Source of the DNA: Niastella sp. OAS944
GTDB taxonomy: Bacteria > Bacteroidota > Bacteroidia > Chitinophagales > Chitinophagaceae
Direction: 5' to 3'
DNA length: 64,000 nucleotides
NCBI GenBank assembly: GCA_024809215.1
Contig: JANUBW010000007.1
Span: 124,001 to 188,000 of the forward strand
The notes under the pieces were generated by a model. The model saw only the letters and a list, made by a program, of their open reading frames with translations. It did no database searches and was not told the DNA's origin. The position numbers were made by a program, and so were the translations under genes. This document shows, one piece after another, positions 1-8,895 of the stretch (position 1 is the stretch's first letter; each line of letters opens with the position of its first letter).

Positions 1-43
1 AATAAGTTGATGCTTTTTTCAAACATATGACTGGTGAATGGAG

Positions 44-1018
44 TTAGCTAATTAATTTAACTGCGTCTTTTGCAAAATAAGTAGCAATAAGATCGGCGCC
101 GGCTCTTTTAATGGCAGTGAGTGTTTCAAGAATGGCTTTGTTCTCATCTATCCAACCCATTTTAGCAGCGGCTTTTATCATGGCATATTCACCACTGATA
201 TTATAAGCGCTAACCGGAACCGATACGGCATTCTTCACTTCCCTGATGATATCGAGATAAGCAAGTGCAGGTTTTACCATTACAATATCGGCGCCCTCTT
301 CAACATCCATCAGTGTTTCTTTAACGGCCTCAATGCGATTGCTGTAATCCATTTGATAGGTTTTCTTATCGCCAAAACCGGGGGCGCTGTCCAGCGCATC
401 GCGGAAGGGGCCATAAAAGCAGGATGCATACTTGGCGCTATAGCTCATGATGCCGGTCTTGTTAAGTCCGTTTTCTTCCAGTGCTTCGCGAATGGCGGCA
501 ATACGGCCATCCATCATATCGCTGGGGGCAACAAAATCGGCGCCGGCCTGTGCATGGCTAACACTCATTTGCGCCAGCACTTCAACAGTAGCGTCGTTTA
601 CAATTTCAGAACCTTCTACAATGCCATCGTGGCCATAAGAAGAAAAGGGGTCAAGTGCTACATCGGTCATCACCAGCATATCGGGACAAGCATCTTTAAT
701 AGCGCGAATGCTACGTTGCATTAAACCATTTGGGTTTACTGCTTCGGTACCCTTATTGTCTTTCAGTTCATCTTTACTTTTTACAAACAGCAATATGCTC
801 TTGATACCCATGTTCCACAGTTCTTTCACTTCTTTTATGGTATTATCGAGGCTCATACGATAATAGCCGGGCATAGATGCTATTTCTTCTTTATAGTTTT
901 CGCCTTCATTGATGAACAGCGGTACTATAAAGTCATTTGGGGTTAATATAGTCTCAGCCACCATGCTTCTGATCGCCGGCGACTGGCGTAATATGCGGTT
1001 TCTTCTTTGTAAATACAT
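44..1018 (-). CDS. hemB: Porphobilinogen synthase (delta-aminolevulinic acid dehydratase)
   Basis: Condenses two 5-aminolevulinate molecules to porphobilinogen, an early cytosolic step of tetrapyrrole synthesis. The product is about 324 residues, the usual length. The active-site lysines are visible in SYSAKYAS (Lys196) and MVKPALAYLD (Lys249). The metal block reads DPFSSYGHDG (123-132) and lacks the cysteine triad of zinc enzymes, so a magnesium-type enzyme is inferred. I start at the ATG at 1016-1018; the frame stays open to 1060, but that extension runs into the end of hemF and looks unlike the family. It lies 28 bases after hemF and is probably cotranscribed with it. Confidence 0.96.
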   Translation of the reverse strand: MYLQRRNRILRQSPAIRSMVAETILTPNDFIVPLFINEGENYKEEIASMPGYYRMSLDNTIKEVKELWNMGIKSILLFVKSKDELKDNKGTEAVNPNGLMQRSIRAIKDACPDMLVMTDVALDPFSSYGHDGIVEGSEIVNDATVEVLAQMSVSHAQAGADFVAPSDMMDGRIAAIREALEENGLNKTGIMSYSAKYASCFYGPFRDALDSAPGFGDKKTYQMDYSNRIEAVKETLMDVEEGADIVMVKPALAYLDIIREVKNAVSVPVSAYNISGEYAMIKAAAKMGWIDENKAILETLTAIKRAGADLIATYFAKDAVKLIS

Positions 1019-1046
1019 ATCTAAGTAGTTTCTGTTTTTGTAATAT

Positions 1047-1967
1047 CTACACCCAATCAACCGGGTTCAAAGTAGCCTGCCACAATTTATCTTCTTCACT
1101 GCCTGGCTGGGGTTGATAATTATATTCGAACCTTACAGTTGGCGGCAGGCTCATCAAAATGCTTTCCGTTCTGCCATTTGTTTTTAAGCCAAACAAAGTT
1201 CCCCGGTCGTGCACCAGGTTAAATTCAACATAACGGCCGCGACGGATCTCCTGCCAGTGCTTGTGTTGATCGGTATATGGGGTGTTCTTTCTTTTTTGAA
1301 CAATGGGCAGGTATGCCGTAATAAAAGCATCGCCACATGTTTTGCCAAAATTGAACCAGAACTGTACATCTTTTTCTGCAGAAGGTCGTTGATGATCATA
1401 AAATATACCACCAATACCACGACGCTCTTTATTGCGGTGCCAGTTTACAAAGTAATTATCGCATTCTTTTTTGAATGCAGGAAAGAAGCCGGCGTCAAAA
1501 GCGTCACAGGCATTCTTATACGTTTGATGAAAATGCCTTGCATCTTCTTCAAACAAATAATAGGGCGTAAGATCGGTGCCGCCGCCAAACCATCTATCGG
1601 CTGCTTCGTTTTCATTCTCGCCATACACTTCAAACATTCTATAATTACAATGCACAGTTGGTACAAACGGATTTACCGGATGCAGTACCAGCGACAGCCC
1701 GCAGGCGAACCAGTTTTTGCCATTTATCTTTAACTGGTTGCGCATGGTATCGGTTACTTCACCAAATACCACCGAAGTATTTACACCGCCTTTTTCAAAT
1801 ACATTTCCATTGGCAATTACACGGGTTTTACCACCGCCGCCTTCGGGGCGTTGCCATTGGTCTTCTTTAAAAGTAGCCTTGCCGTCTTCTTTTTCCAATG
1901 CAGCACATATGCGGTCCTGCAGGCCATGTATATAGTTAATCCAGTCTTGTTTGATGCTCATGTTCAT
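1047..1967 (-). CDS. hemF: Oxygen-dependent coproporphyrinogen III oxidase
   Basis: Converts coproporphyrinogen III to protoporphyrinogen IX by two oxidative decarboxylations using O2. The product is 306 residues, matching HemF. Family blocks are present in order: GGGGKTRVIANGNVFEKGG near the N-terminus, VHCNYRMFE, WFGGGTDLTPYYLFEEDARH, RRGIGGIFYD and RRGRYVEFNLVHDRGT near the C-terminus. Two in-frame ATGs (1967 and 1961) are possible starts. It sits between hemE and hemB on the same strand. The locus also has the O2-independent enzyme HemN at 8896-10326, which suggests growth over a range of oxygen levels. Confidence 0.97.
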   Translation of the reverse strand: MNMSIKQDWINYIHGLQDRICAALEKEDGKATFKEDQWQRPEGGGGKTRVIANGNVFEKGGVNTSVVFGEVTDTMRNQLKINGKNWFACGLSLVLHPVNPFVPTVHCNYRMFEVYGENENEAADRWFGGGTDLTPYYLFEEDARHFHQTYKNACDAFDAGFFPAFKKECDNYFVNWHRNKERRGIGGIFYDHQRPSAEKDVQFWFNFGKTCGDAFITAYLPIVQKRKNTPYTDQHKHWQEIRRGRYVEFNLVHDRGTLFGLKTNGRTESILMSLPPTVRFEYNYQPQPGSEEDKLWQATLNPVDWV

Positions 1968-1990
1968 GTATAGTGAGTGATCAATCTAAG

Positions 1991-2075
1991 TCGGCAATCG
2001 GCAATCGTGAATCGGCAATGTACTCCGATAATGCGGGCCTCGCTTTCGTAAAACGTGAAACGGCAGGCCCCCTCG
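1991..2075. repeat. Word-type repeat, CGGCAATC/CGTGAAAC, hemE-hemF spacer
   Basis: Tandem CGGCAATC and GTGAATC words, then a TAATGCGGGCCTCGC block and CGTGAAACGG words. The centre resembles the block in the elements at 7990-8087 and 46651-46781. Confidence 0.6.
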
Positions 2076-2081
2076 AACTCG

Positions 2082-3119
2082 TTAACTAATCAACTGTTTC
2101 TTATATTCCTTCACCGTATCAACAAACGCCCTTGCATGATCAACCGGCACATTGGGTAAAATGCCATGGCCCAGGTTGGCAATGTGGCGCTGACCACCAA
2201 AATCGTTCAGCATTTTCTTTACCTCTTTTTGTATTACCGGTATGGGCGATAACAATTTGGCGGGATCGAAATTCCCCTGCAGGGTAACGTTTGAACCTGC
2301 CAGCTGGCGGGCCATAGCTGGTGTAATACACCAGTCGATACCTAAGCCATGAGCGCCGGTAGCGGCCATGCTTTCCAGTGAATGCCAGGCGCCTTTGGCA
2401 AAGATGATAGTAGCTACTTCATCTTTAAGGGCTGCAACTATTTGGCGAATATATTTTAATGAGAAGTTCTCGAAGTCATCGGGACTAAGCAATCCGCCCC
2501 AGCTATCGAAGATCTGTACAACATCAACACCGGCTTTAACCTGTCCTTTCAGATAGGCAATAGTGGTATCGGTGATCATTTGTAACAGGCGGTGCGCTGT
2601 TTCGGGTTGGGTGTAGCAGAAGATCTTGGCTTCGTCGAAGGTTTTTGAACCTTTGCCCTGTACCATATAGCAAAGCAGCGTCCAGGGGGCGCCGGCAAAA
2701 CCAATTAAGGGAACGCGGCCATTCAGTTCTTTTTTTATGAGTTTAACGGCATCGAATACGTAATTCAGGGTCTCGTTTACATCAGGAACCCTTACACGAT
2801 TGAGGTCGTTTATATTTTTAATAGGGTCGGGTAACAGGGGGCCCTTGCTTTCTATCAACTGCACTTCCAAACCCATGGCTTGTGGAACCACTAATATATC
2901 GGAGAACAGAATGGCGGCATCTACACCAACAATGTCCACTGGTTGAATGGTTATTTCGCAGGCAAGTTCGGGTGTTTGACAACGTTCGAAGAACCCGTAC
3001 TTTTCGCGCAGTACCATATACTCAGGTAAATACCGGCCGGCCTGGCGCATCATCCATACGGGTGGGCGTTCTACTTGTTCGCCTTTCAGTGTGCGTAATA
3101 AAAGATCGTTTTGCAGCAT
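2082..3119 (-). CDS. hemE: Uroporphyrinogen III decarboxylase
   Basis: Decarboxylates the four acetate side chains of uroporphyrinogen III to give coproporphyrinogen III. The 345-residue product opens with the family signature [17 protein letters not shown] and carries the second signature [13 protein letters not shown] at about 140-150. No metal or cofactor site is expected. It starts 17 bases after the hemD stop, so hemC-hemD-hemE looks like one transcription unit. The 115-base gap to hemF is filled by word-type repeats. Confidence 0.97.
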   Translation of the reverse strand: MLQNDLLLRTLKGEQVERPPVWMMRQAGRYLPEYMVLREKYGFFERCQTPELACEITIQPVDIVGVDAAILFSDILVVPQAMGLEVQLIESKGPLLPDPIKNINDLNRVRVPDVNETLNYVFDAVKLIKKELNGRVPLIGFAGAPWTLLCYMVQGKGSKTFDEAKIFCYTQPETAHRLLQMITDTTIAYLKGQVKAGVDVVQIFDSWGGLLSPDDFENFSLKYIRQIVAALKDEVATIIFAKGAWHSLESMAATGAHGLGIDWCITPAMARQLAGSNVTLQGNFDPAKLLSPIPVIQKEVKKMLNDFGGQRHIANLGHGILPNVPVDHARAFVDTVKEYKKQLIS

Positions 3120-3135
3120 AGTTATAATATGTAGT

Positions 3136-3837
3136 CTACTTTTTAAAAAATTGAAACATTCTTTTTACCAGTTCTTCCTTACCAGGTTTATCAGATTCAA
3201 CGATGGTATTATTGGTAAATGATTTTATGGCATCGGCGGTGGTTTGCCCTATGGCAAACAAAACGGTTTCGGGGGCTACGGCATTGGCGTAGAAAAAGCT
3301 TTGTACGGCGCTGGGGCTGAAAAATAAAATACCATCATACGCTTTGTCAATTTTGTGAGGCGTGCTGATGGTATGGTAAACGATCACTTCCTGTACCGTT
3401 ATTCCGTTTTGCCGCAGTTTGCCAGGCAGCTCTTCCCGGCGCTGATCGCCACAAAAGAAAACAACCTGTTTTACGCTTTTGTCGCCGATCATTTTATTGG
3501 CCAGCTCTGATGCATTATTACCAACCGTATGTATCGACTGCTCACCAAAGTGTTTGGCTGCCAGTTGGCGCGTAGTGTTGCCTATACAGAAAATATTCCA
3601 GTTGGGTTTATGTCCGTTTATATAAGAAGCAACCGTGGTTACTGCATTCATGCTGGTGAATACAACAGACGCGGGTTGTTTTATTACTTTATCGATCTCT
3701 TCTTTTAAGCCCGGGGTTTGTGCTGGGGAAGTATCAATTAAGGATACAATATCGATGGTGATATCCTTAGCCTTTGCAGCTTCCAGTAAGGCCGTTTCCA
3801 GTGGCCGGGTGCTTAATATGGAAATCCTATTTAGCAT
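3136..3837 (-). CDS. hemD: Uroporphyrinogen-III synthase
   Basis: Cyclises hydroxymethylbilane to uroporphyrinogen III with inversion of ring D. The sequence is weakly conserved, as is typical of HemD, but has the expected opening [10 protein letters not shown], the block VVFTSMNAV, and the late [11 protein letters not shown] region where family members keep a serine-rich pocket. I choose the ATG at 3835-3837 ([12 protein letters not shown], 233 residues); an upstream in-frame start at 3870 would lengthen the overlap with hemC. The chosen start overlaps the hemC end by 11 bases, consistent with translational coupling. Confidence 0.88.
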   Translation of the reverse strand: MLNRISILSTRPLETALLEAAKAKDITIDIVSLIDTSPAQTPGLKEEIDKVIKQPASVVFTSMNAVTTVASYINGHKPNWNIFCIGNTTRQLAAKHFGEQSIHTVGNNASELANKMIGDKSVKQVVFFCGDQRREELPGKLRQNGITVQEVIVYHTISTPHKIDKAYDGILFFSPSAVQSFFYANAVAPETVLFAIGQTTADAIKSFTNNTIVESDKPGKEELVKRMFQFFKK

Positions 3838-4744
3838 GTTGGATCTTATCGGCAATAACCTGTCCGCCATTTTCTAACAATTCTTTGGCGGCAATAACGC
3901 CCAGGTTATTGCTATTGTTGATGGCAATTGTTTTTTCGATGCTTGCTTTTTCTTTACCGTCTAACGACAAAATATTTCCTTCAAAATGTACCTGGCCGTC
4001 AACTATACTGGCCAATGCACTTATTGGGGTAGAACAACCGCCCAGCAATGCACGAAGGAAGTCTCTTTCAATAGCAGTACATAATGCTGTGTGCTCATCA
4101 TTAAATGGCTTACAGGCATCTAATGAATATTGATCGTTGCTGCGGCAGGCTACTACAATAGCGCCCTGTGCCGGTGCGGGCAACATCCAGTCGAGCTCTA
4201 TGGAATTTTCTGGCCGCAGGCCAATTCTTTCCAGTCCGGCGGCAGCGAAAATAGCGCCGTTCCAGTGGCTGTCGGCCAGCTTTTGCAAGCGGGTATTTAC
4301 ATTGCCGCGCAGGTTATCGATGGTGTGGTGGGGGTAGCGGTTCAACCATTGCGCTTTACGGCGAATGCTGCTGGTGGCTATTGTTAATGGCGTGTGGGCA
4401 ATGGTTTCCGGCGATTCGCCTTTATATACAAGCAGGTCTTTATACGAAGCTCTCTTTAAAACAGCCGCAGTAATAATTCCTTTAGGTAATTGCGTAGGCA
4501 CATCTTTCATTGAGTGTACCGCAATATCTATTCGTTCATTAAGCAGGGCAATGTCGAGGCTGCGGGTAAAAATGCCCTGTACGCCCATTTCGTACAATGG
4601 CGTTTTAAGATCGATATCGCCTTCGCTTTTAATATATACCAGTTCTGCAGCAAACCCATGTTGGGTTAACAGGTTTTGTACCTGGGTTGCCTGCCATACG
4701 GCCAGTTGGCTTTCCCGGGTCCCTATTCGGATCACTTTATTCAT
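3827..4744 (-). CDS. hemC: Hydroxymethylbilane synthase (porphobilinogen deaminase)
   Basis: Polymerises four porphobilinogens into hydroxymethylbilane on a covalently bound dipyrromethane cofactor. The 305-residue product has the N-terminal IRIGTRESQLAVWQA block, the arginine-rich substrate region and the cofactor-attachment cysteine in LLGGCSTPISA near residue 235. It is the first gene of the hemC-hemD-hemE run. A perfect reverse-strand promoter box (4765-4772) lies about 15 bases upstream of the start, so it probably has its own short-leader promoter separate from hemA. Confidence 0.97.
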   Translation of the reverse strand: MNKVIRIGTRESQLAVWQATQVQNLLTQHGFAAELVYIKSEGDIDLKTPLYEMGVQGIFTRSLDIALLNERIDIAVHSMKDVPTQLPKGIITAAVLKRASYKDLLVYKGESPETIAHTPLTIATSSIRRKAQWLNRYPHHTIDNLRGNVNTRLQKLADSHWNGAIFAAAGLERIGLRPENSIELDWMLPAPAQGAIVVACRSNDQYSLDACKPFNDEHTALCTAIERDFLRALLGGCSTPISALASIVDGQVHFEGNILSLDGKEKASIEKTIAINNSNNLGVIAAKELLENGGQVIADKIQHAK

Positions 4745-4764
4745 CAGCGCTATTTCAGTTTTTG

Positions 4765-4772
4765 CAAAGCTA
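4765..4772 (-). promoter_or_regulatory. -7 promoter box for hemC
   Basis: Reverse-strand TAGCTTTG, an exact match to the Bacteroidota TAnnTTTG box, 21 bases upstream of the hemC start. Implies a leader of about 15 bases. Confidence 0.65.
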
Positions 4773-4782
4773 ATACATCGTA

Positions 4783-4918
4783 AAACGGCAAACGTGAAAC
4801 GTGAGAAGGAATTCCTATTATTTCAGGCTCAAAACTATTGGCGGGCCTAATAATTTTTGAGCCAGGCAAATGCACGGCCACCCTGAATTTCAGGCATTGC
4901 CGATTCACGATTCACGAC
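4783..4918. repeat. Word-type palindrome, CGTGAAAC/CGATTCACG, hemA-hemC spacer
   Basis: Outer words GGCAAACGTGAAACGTG on the left and GCCGATTCACGATTCACG on the right, with a 9-bp inner stem GGCTCAAAA/TTTTGAGCC (about 4832-4869) and the short palindrome CCTGAATTTCAGG (about 4882-4894). Confidence 0.7.
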
Positions 4919-4920
4919 AA

Positions 4921-6159
4921 TTAGTTTGAGGGCGCAATGAACTCATTGATAGCCTCTATATAATAGCAGCCGCGTTGGTTGCGCTGGCGCATTTTAGAAG
5001 CCATGCCATTGATCACCCGTTGTATTTTCTCGTCGGCATTTATAGTTTGGCATGCAGCTATTTCGGGCGAAAGTTGAATATAAGATGGAAAGGTCTGGAT
5101 CTCTTTGAGTTTTGTTTTTACGGCTTTGAACACCGGCACATGCTTACGCATTTCGAACCACTCGAGGAATTCTTCAATATGTTCGCGAATGAGGGTCCAG
5201 GCTTTAGGTACTTCGGCTTCGCGCATTTGCAGCGTTTCGTCTTTCAGTTTCGAAAGCTCATCAACGTTCACCAGATGCACGTTAGGCAGTTCCTGCGCGC
5301 TTTCTTCAACATTGAAAGGAACCGAAAGATCGATGATCAGCTTTTCGCCTTTGCCTTCCAGGTGAGCTTTTTTTATAGTGGGTTCAACCGAGTTGGTAGC
5401 TACCAATATAATGTCAGATGTTTCTACTGTTTCGGCCAGATTGCTAAGGGGAGCATGGTGAAGGTTCAGCTCTTCAGCTAGTTGCGCCGCTTTATCGTGG
5501 GTGCGATTAATAAGCGTGATGTGGTCGGCATCGAGGTAATCGACCAGGTTCTTGCAGGTATTACGGCCAATTTTTCCAACACCCAGTAACAAGATCTTTT
5601 TGTTGGAAATATCGGTTACCTTTTCCCTGATATACTGAACCGCAGCAAATGAAACTGATACAGTTCCGCCGCTGAGGTTGGTTTGGTTCTTTATTGCTTT
5701 GGAAGATTGCAGAACACAGTTTACCAGGCGCTCCATGAACGAATCGGTAAAGCCATGTTCTTTGCTGAATTTTACAGCTTGTTTTATTTGCCCTACAATT
5801 TCGTAATCGCCTAAGATCTGTGAGTCGAGACCAGCAGCTACGGAGAACAGATGTTCTATGGCAGCCATGCCTTGTTTAACATATGCCAGTCGGGAGAAAG
5901 TTTCTTTTGTTCCTTCGGTTTGGGTACACAGGAGGTTCATCAGTTGATCGGCACTTTCGGCAAAGCCATACACTTCGGTACGGTTGCAGGTGCTTAAAAC
6001 AAATAACTCATGCAAACCAAATTCGGGGGCTTGGGTAAGTAGGGTAGCGTATTGATCATTACTCACTGCAAATTGGCCTCTGATTGCCGCATCGGATTTC
6101 TTGTAATTGATCCCAGCTATGAAAAACTTATTTATATCCTTGGTACTGTTTCCGTGCAT
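4921..6159 (-). CDS. hemA: Glutamyl-tRNA reductase
   Basis: Reduces glutamyl-tRNA(Glu) with NADPH to glutamate-1-semialdehyde, the committed step of the C5 route to 5-aminolevulinate. The catalytic cysteine is in VLSTCNRTEVYGF near residue 50, the nucleotide-binding loop is GVGKIGRNTCKNL, and a helical dimerisation tail follows; about 412 residues. I start at the ATG at 6157-6159 (MHGNSTKDINKFFIAGINYKK) because a perfect promoter box lies at 6181-6188, inside the longer frame that reaches 6204. No hemL, needed for the next step, is seen in this window. Confidence 0.95.
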   Translation of the reverse strand: MHGNSTKDINKFFIAGINYKKSDAAIRGQFAVSNDQYATLLTQAPEFGLHELFVLSTCNRTEVYGFAESADQLMNLLCTQTEGTKETFSRLAYVKQGMAAIEHLFSVAAGLDSQILGDYEIVGQIKQAVKFSKEHGFTDSFMERLVNCVLQSSKAIKNQTNLSGGTVSVSFAAVQYIREKVTDISNKKILLLGVGKIGRNTCKNLVDYLDADHITLINRTHDKAAQLAEELNLHHAPLSNLAETVETSDIILVATNSVEPTIKKAHLEGKGEKLIIDLSVPFNVEESAQELPNVHLVNVDELSKLKDETLQMREAEVPKAWTLIREHIEEFLEWFEMRKHVPVFKAVKTKLKEIQTFPSYIQLSPEIAACQTINADEKIQRVINGMASKMRQRNQRGCYYIEAINEFIAPSN

Positions 6160-6180
6160 GAATATCGAATTCTGACACTG

Positions 6181-6188
6181 CAAAAATA
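6181..6188 (-). promoter_or_regulatory. -7 promoter box for hemA
   Basis: Reverse-strand TATTTTTG, exact match to TAnnTTTG. It lies inside the longest hemA frame, and so argues for the internal ATG at 6159 with a leader of about 15 bases. Confidence 0.65.
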
Positions 6189-6640
6189 CATTCGCGGCCG
6201 TCATTGTCCTAAGATGTCTGTCATTACTCTGTCATTTTACTGTCTGATTATCATCATATGAGCATATGAGGAATTTCATGCATGGCTTTTAAAGCGTTGG
6301 AATGACCTTTTTAACCATCACCGGTGGTTGATTTGGGATAATTTCCGGGTTTGGGAATGGTTACTCTTTCCGGGTCCTTTTAAAAGCTTGTTGGTTTCGG
6401 GCGGCGGGTTTTTACATCTCCACTCAAAAATTTTTACAATTGTAATAATTTCATTTTGATGAGCTTTAGCTCAATTATTATTGAAAATATTAATTGGAAA
6501 TAATTCTTAAAGAAAACCCTTGGGGTTTGAACCCTGCCGCGCCCGCGCAAAGGGAGATTCTTTGCAAATCGATGATTATTATTATACTATTAATATTGTA
6601 CTGATAGTGGTCATAGTCTCAAACATGTCTATGATACCTC

Positions 6641-6745
6641 TCATCTTAGGGTCATCCTGGGGTCATCCTAGGGTCATCTTAGGATAATCCTAGGGTTTTA
6701 ACCCCAGGATGACCCCAGAAACACCCTAAGAAAACCCCAGGATGA
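6641..6745. repeat. 11-bp tandem array with inverted copy, hemA-hemH spacer
   Basis: Five 11-bp units of the form TCATCCTAGGG (6641-6695), then TTTTAA, then inverted copies CCCCAGGATGACCCCAG (6702-6718) and CCCCAGGATGA (about 6735-6745). The arms 6658-6674 and 6702-6718 pair at 16 of 17 bases. The unit length equals about one helical turn. Confidence 0.85.
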
Positions 6746-6850
6746 AAGGTGGCATACATATGGAAGAAAAAACAATGTATGATGGTTTAAGCCGAATTGG
6801 TACGCAAGTCAGCGGAAAGTAAAATTTGATTTTTAAGCGATTAACAGTGT

Positions 6851-6858
6851 TACTTTTG
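6851..6858 (+). promoter_or_regulatory. -7 promoter box for hemH
   Basis: TACTTTTG, exact match, with TTTG at 6825-6828 as a possible -33 element. The ATG is 12 bases after the box, so a nearly leaderless mRNA is predicted. Confidence 0.7.
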
Positions 6859-6869
6859 CACCAATTATT

Positions 6870-7889
6870 ATGGCAGCTACTAAAAGAGGAATCGTTTTAA
6901 TGAATTTGGGTTCGCCCGATTCAACTAAGGTTAAAGATGTACGTCGTTATCTGAACGAGTTTTTGATGGATGAGCGGGTGATCGACATGCCCTACCTGAG
7001 CCGCTTGTTATTGGTGCGGGGTATAATTGTTCCGTTCAGGGCGCCTAAAAGTGCCCACGCTTATTCTACCATCTGGACAAAAGAAGGTTCGCCCCTGATG
7101 GTAATAAGCAAACAGTTGCAGGATGCCTTGCAAAAACAGGTGACCGAACCGGTAACCCTGGCTATGCGCTATGGCGCACCTGCCCCCTGGACAGCCTATG
7201 ATGAGTTGTTAGAAAAAATGCCCGATATGGAAGAGGTAGTGCTGGTGCCCCTGTACCCGCATTATGCTATGAGTAGTTATGAAACGGCCGTTGAATACGC
7301 CAAAGAAGCCCATGTAAAGGGTAAGTATAAGTTCAAGCTTACTGTTATTCCACCTTATTACGATAATCAACTGTATTTAGATGCGTTGGCCGATAGCATG
7401 AAGCCATACCTGCAACAGCCGTACGATCAATTGCTGTTTAGTTATCATGGAGTGCCTGAGCGGCATATACATAAAGGTGATATTACCGGCAATCATTGTT
7501 TAAAAGTGAATAATTGTTGCGAGGTAAGCAGTGAAGCGCATAAATATTGTTACCGGCATCAGTGTTTGGTTACCACTAAAAAGGTGGCCGAAATACTGAA
7601 TATACCTAAGGAGAAATATAATTTCTCTTTTCAATCACGGTTGGGCCGCGACCCCTGGTTGCAGCCTTACACTGCACAACGGCTGGCTGAGTTGCCAGGC
7701 GAAGGTGTAAAGAAATTATTAGTGGCTTGTCCGGCATTTGTAAGTGATTGTTTAGAAACGCTGGAAGAAATTGCAGAGCAGGGTAAGGAAACATTTATGC
7801 AGGCGGGTGGTGAATCGTTCACCATGATACCTTGTTTAAATATACATCCTATGTGGGTGAAGGCGATTGCATCGTGGATCAAAGGTTAG
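6870..7889 (+). CDS. hemH: Ferrochelatase
   Basis: Inserts Fe2+ into protoporphyrin IX, the last step of protohaem synthesis. The 339-residue product has the opening GIVLMNLGSPDS, the catalytic-histidine block LFSYHGVPERHIHKGD near 195, and the C-terminal SFQSRLGRDPWLQPYT. A cysteine-rich stretch (HCLKVNNCCEVSS to CYRHQC, about 210-235) lies in the middle; some bacterial ferrochelatases hold an iron-sulphur cluster, but whether this one does cannot be told from sequence alone. The ATG is only 12 bases after the promoter box, so the transcript is close to leaderless. Confidence 0.97.
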   Translation: MAATKRGIVLMNLGSPDSTKVKDVRRYLNEFLMDERVIDMPYLSRLLLVRGIIVPFRAPKSAHAYSTIWTKEGSPLMVISKQLQDALQKQVTEPVTLAMRYGAPAPWTAYDELLEKMPDMEEVVLVPLYPHYAMSSYETAVEYAKEAHVKGKYKFKLTVIPPYYDNQLYLDALADSMKPYLQQPYDQLLFSYHGVPERHIHKGDITGNHCLKVNNCCEVSSEAHKYCYRHQCLVTTKKVAEILNIPKEKYNFSFQSRLGRDPWLQPYTAQRLAELPGEGVKKLLVACPAFVSDCLETLEEIAEQGKETFMQAGGESFTMIPCLNIHPMWVKAIASWIKG

Positions 7890-8207
7890 TTAACAAGTTG
7901 ACGAGTTAACAAGTTAACCAGGAGTTGATAATGGGCTGATGGTGAATGGTGAGTGGTGAGTGGTGAGTGGTGAGTGGTGAGTGGTGAGTGGGCTCGCGAA
8001 TATTCAGATTTGTTTACGACCTTGCGCCGCCTAAAATTCAAGCCGATTGCCGCAGACGCGAGTCCTGAGATTAGGAAACCCTTTCACATTTCATCCGCCA
8101 GCTGGCAGACCGTTTCACGACAGCGAAGCTTGAAGGTTGGGTAACCATTGCCGATTGCCGATTCACGATTGCCGATTCACTTTTCACGTTTCACGATTTT
8201 CCACACT
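7890..8207. repeat. Long word-type palindromic element between hemH and hemJ
   Basis: Left part: GTTAACAAG words, then seven-odd GTGAGTG units (about 7936-7990). Centre: GGGCTCGCGAA (7990-8000) pairing with CGCGAGTCC (8057-8065). Right part: CCTTTCACATTTC and CGATTGCCGATTCACG words up to the hemJ ATG. The 31 bases at 8057-8087, read on the minus strand, match 46651-46681 at 28 of 31. Confidence 0.8.
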
Positions 8208-8741
8208 ATGTACAACTATATAAAAGCCCTTCACATTGTATTCATTGTAACCTGGTTTGCCGGTATGTTCTATATCGTGCGGTTGTTTATATATAATACC
8301 GAAGCCGGCGAAAAAGGTGAACCTGAGAAGTCGATACTGCAGAAACAATTTACTGTTATGATCAAACGCCTTTGGTTTGGTATTACCTGGCCATCGGCTG
8401 TTCTTACATTGGTATTTGGTCCATTGGTATGGTTACAGCTGGGTGTGTTGCCCGGCTGGTTATTGATAAAACTCTTTTTTGTAGCCGGGTTATATGCCTA
8501 TCATTTTTCACTGCACGCCATTTACAAACAACAAATGAATGGTGTTTTCAAATATAGCTCACAAAAGCTGCGCATCTGGAACGAAGTAGCTACCATCTTC
8601 CTGGTAGCTATTGTAATGCTGGCCACTGTAAAACAAAATATGAGTGTGGTGTGGGGGCTGGCCGGGTTAATTGGGTTTGTGATTGTTTTAATGAGTGCCA
8701 TTAAGATCTATAAGATTATAAGAGACAAAAAGAAACCTTGA
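8208..8741 (+). CDS. hemJ: HemJ-type protoporphyrinogen IX oxidase (CopD-like membrane protein)
   Basis: Probable membrane enzyme that oxidises protoporphyrinogen IX to protoporphyrin IX. The 177-residue product has four hydrophobic segments. The N-terminus YIKALHIVFIVTWFAGMFYI carries the conserved histidine of HemJ, and the arginine/lysine-rich loop follows (IKRLWFG). No hemG or hemY is present, so HemJ fills the gap between HemF/HemN and HemH. I start at the ATG at 8208-8210; the frame is open to 8148, but that part is made of intergenic repeat sequence. The gene lies 318 bases after hemH, across a repeat element. Confidence 0.88.
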   Translation: MYNYIKALHIVFIVTWFAGMFYIVRLFIYNTEAGEKGEPEKSILQKQFTVMIKRLWFGITWPSAVLTLVFGPLVWLQLGVLPGWLLIKLFFVAGLYAYHFSLHAIYKQQMNGVFKYSSQKLRIWNEVATIFLVAIVMLATVKQNMSVVWGLAGLIGFVIVLMSAIKIYKIIRDKKKP

Positions 8742-8745
8742 TAAA

Positions 8746-8893
8746 ATCGCAAGATCCAAATCTCAAGATCCCAAAAAATAATACTTAAAACCCAAATCTC
8801 AACTACATAGTTGTATTGGGATTTGGGTTTTTAAATTTATTTGGTTCTTGGAATTTGTGATTTGGAATTTATTCTTGGATCTTGTGATTTGGA
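8746..8893. repeat. Word-type repeat, CAAGATCC/AAATCTC, hemJ-hemN spacer
   Basis: CAAGATCCAAATCTCAAGATCC on the left (8750s) and TTGGATCTTGTGATTTGGAA words on the right (to about 8893), around the terminator stem at 8787-8832. The right-hand words reach the hemN stop. Confidence 0.65.
8787..8832. terminator. Bidirectional terminator between hemJ and hemN
   Basis: Arms AAAACCCAAAT (8787-8797) and ATTTGGGTTTTT (8821-8832), with an inner stem CAACTA/TAGTTG (8800-8813). The genes on both sides converge here. It is embedded in CAAGATCC/AAATCTC word repeats covering 8746-8893. Confidence 0.75.
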
Positions 8894-8895
8894 AT

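Larger units (their letters stand above)
6205..6869. other. Divergent hemA-hemH intergenic region
   Basis: About 665 bases holding no gene. It has the hemH promoter box at its right end, an 11-bp tandem array at 6641-6695, and AT-rich DNA at 6420-6600. GGGTTTGAACCCTGCCGC near 6516 looks like a tRNA T-arm, but no tRNA can be folded around it. Confidence 0.7.

Noticed and set aside
1019-1060. Longer N-terminus for hemB
   Set aside because: The extra 14 residues are unlike the family and overlap the hemF coding end; the ATG at 1018 fits better.
1209-1733. Long antisense frames over hemF and similar frames over argH, hemA and ileS
   Set aside because: They lie opposite well-conserved genes, lack family features and promoters, and reflect codon composition.
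6500-6600. tRNA gene or tRNA remnant
   Set aside because: GGGTTTGAACCC looks like a T-arm on the minus strand, but the T-stem pairs poorly and no acceptor, D or anticodon arm can be drawn.
7936-7990. Simple 7-base microsatellite (GTGAGTG) as an isolated feature
   Set aside because: It is part of a larger palindromic element with related words elsewhere, so it was treated as one arm of that element.
8148-8207. Longer N-terminus for hemJ
   Set aside because: The extension translates CGATTGCCGATTCACG repeat words; the family start is at 8208.
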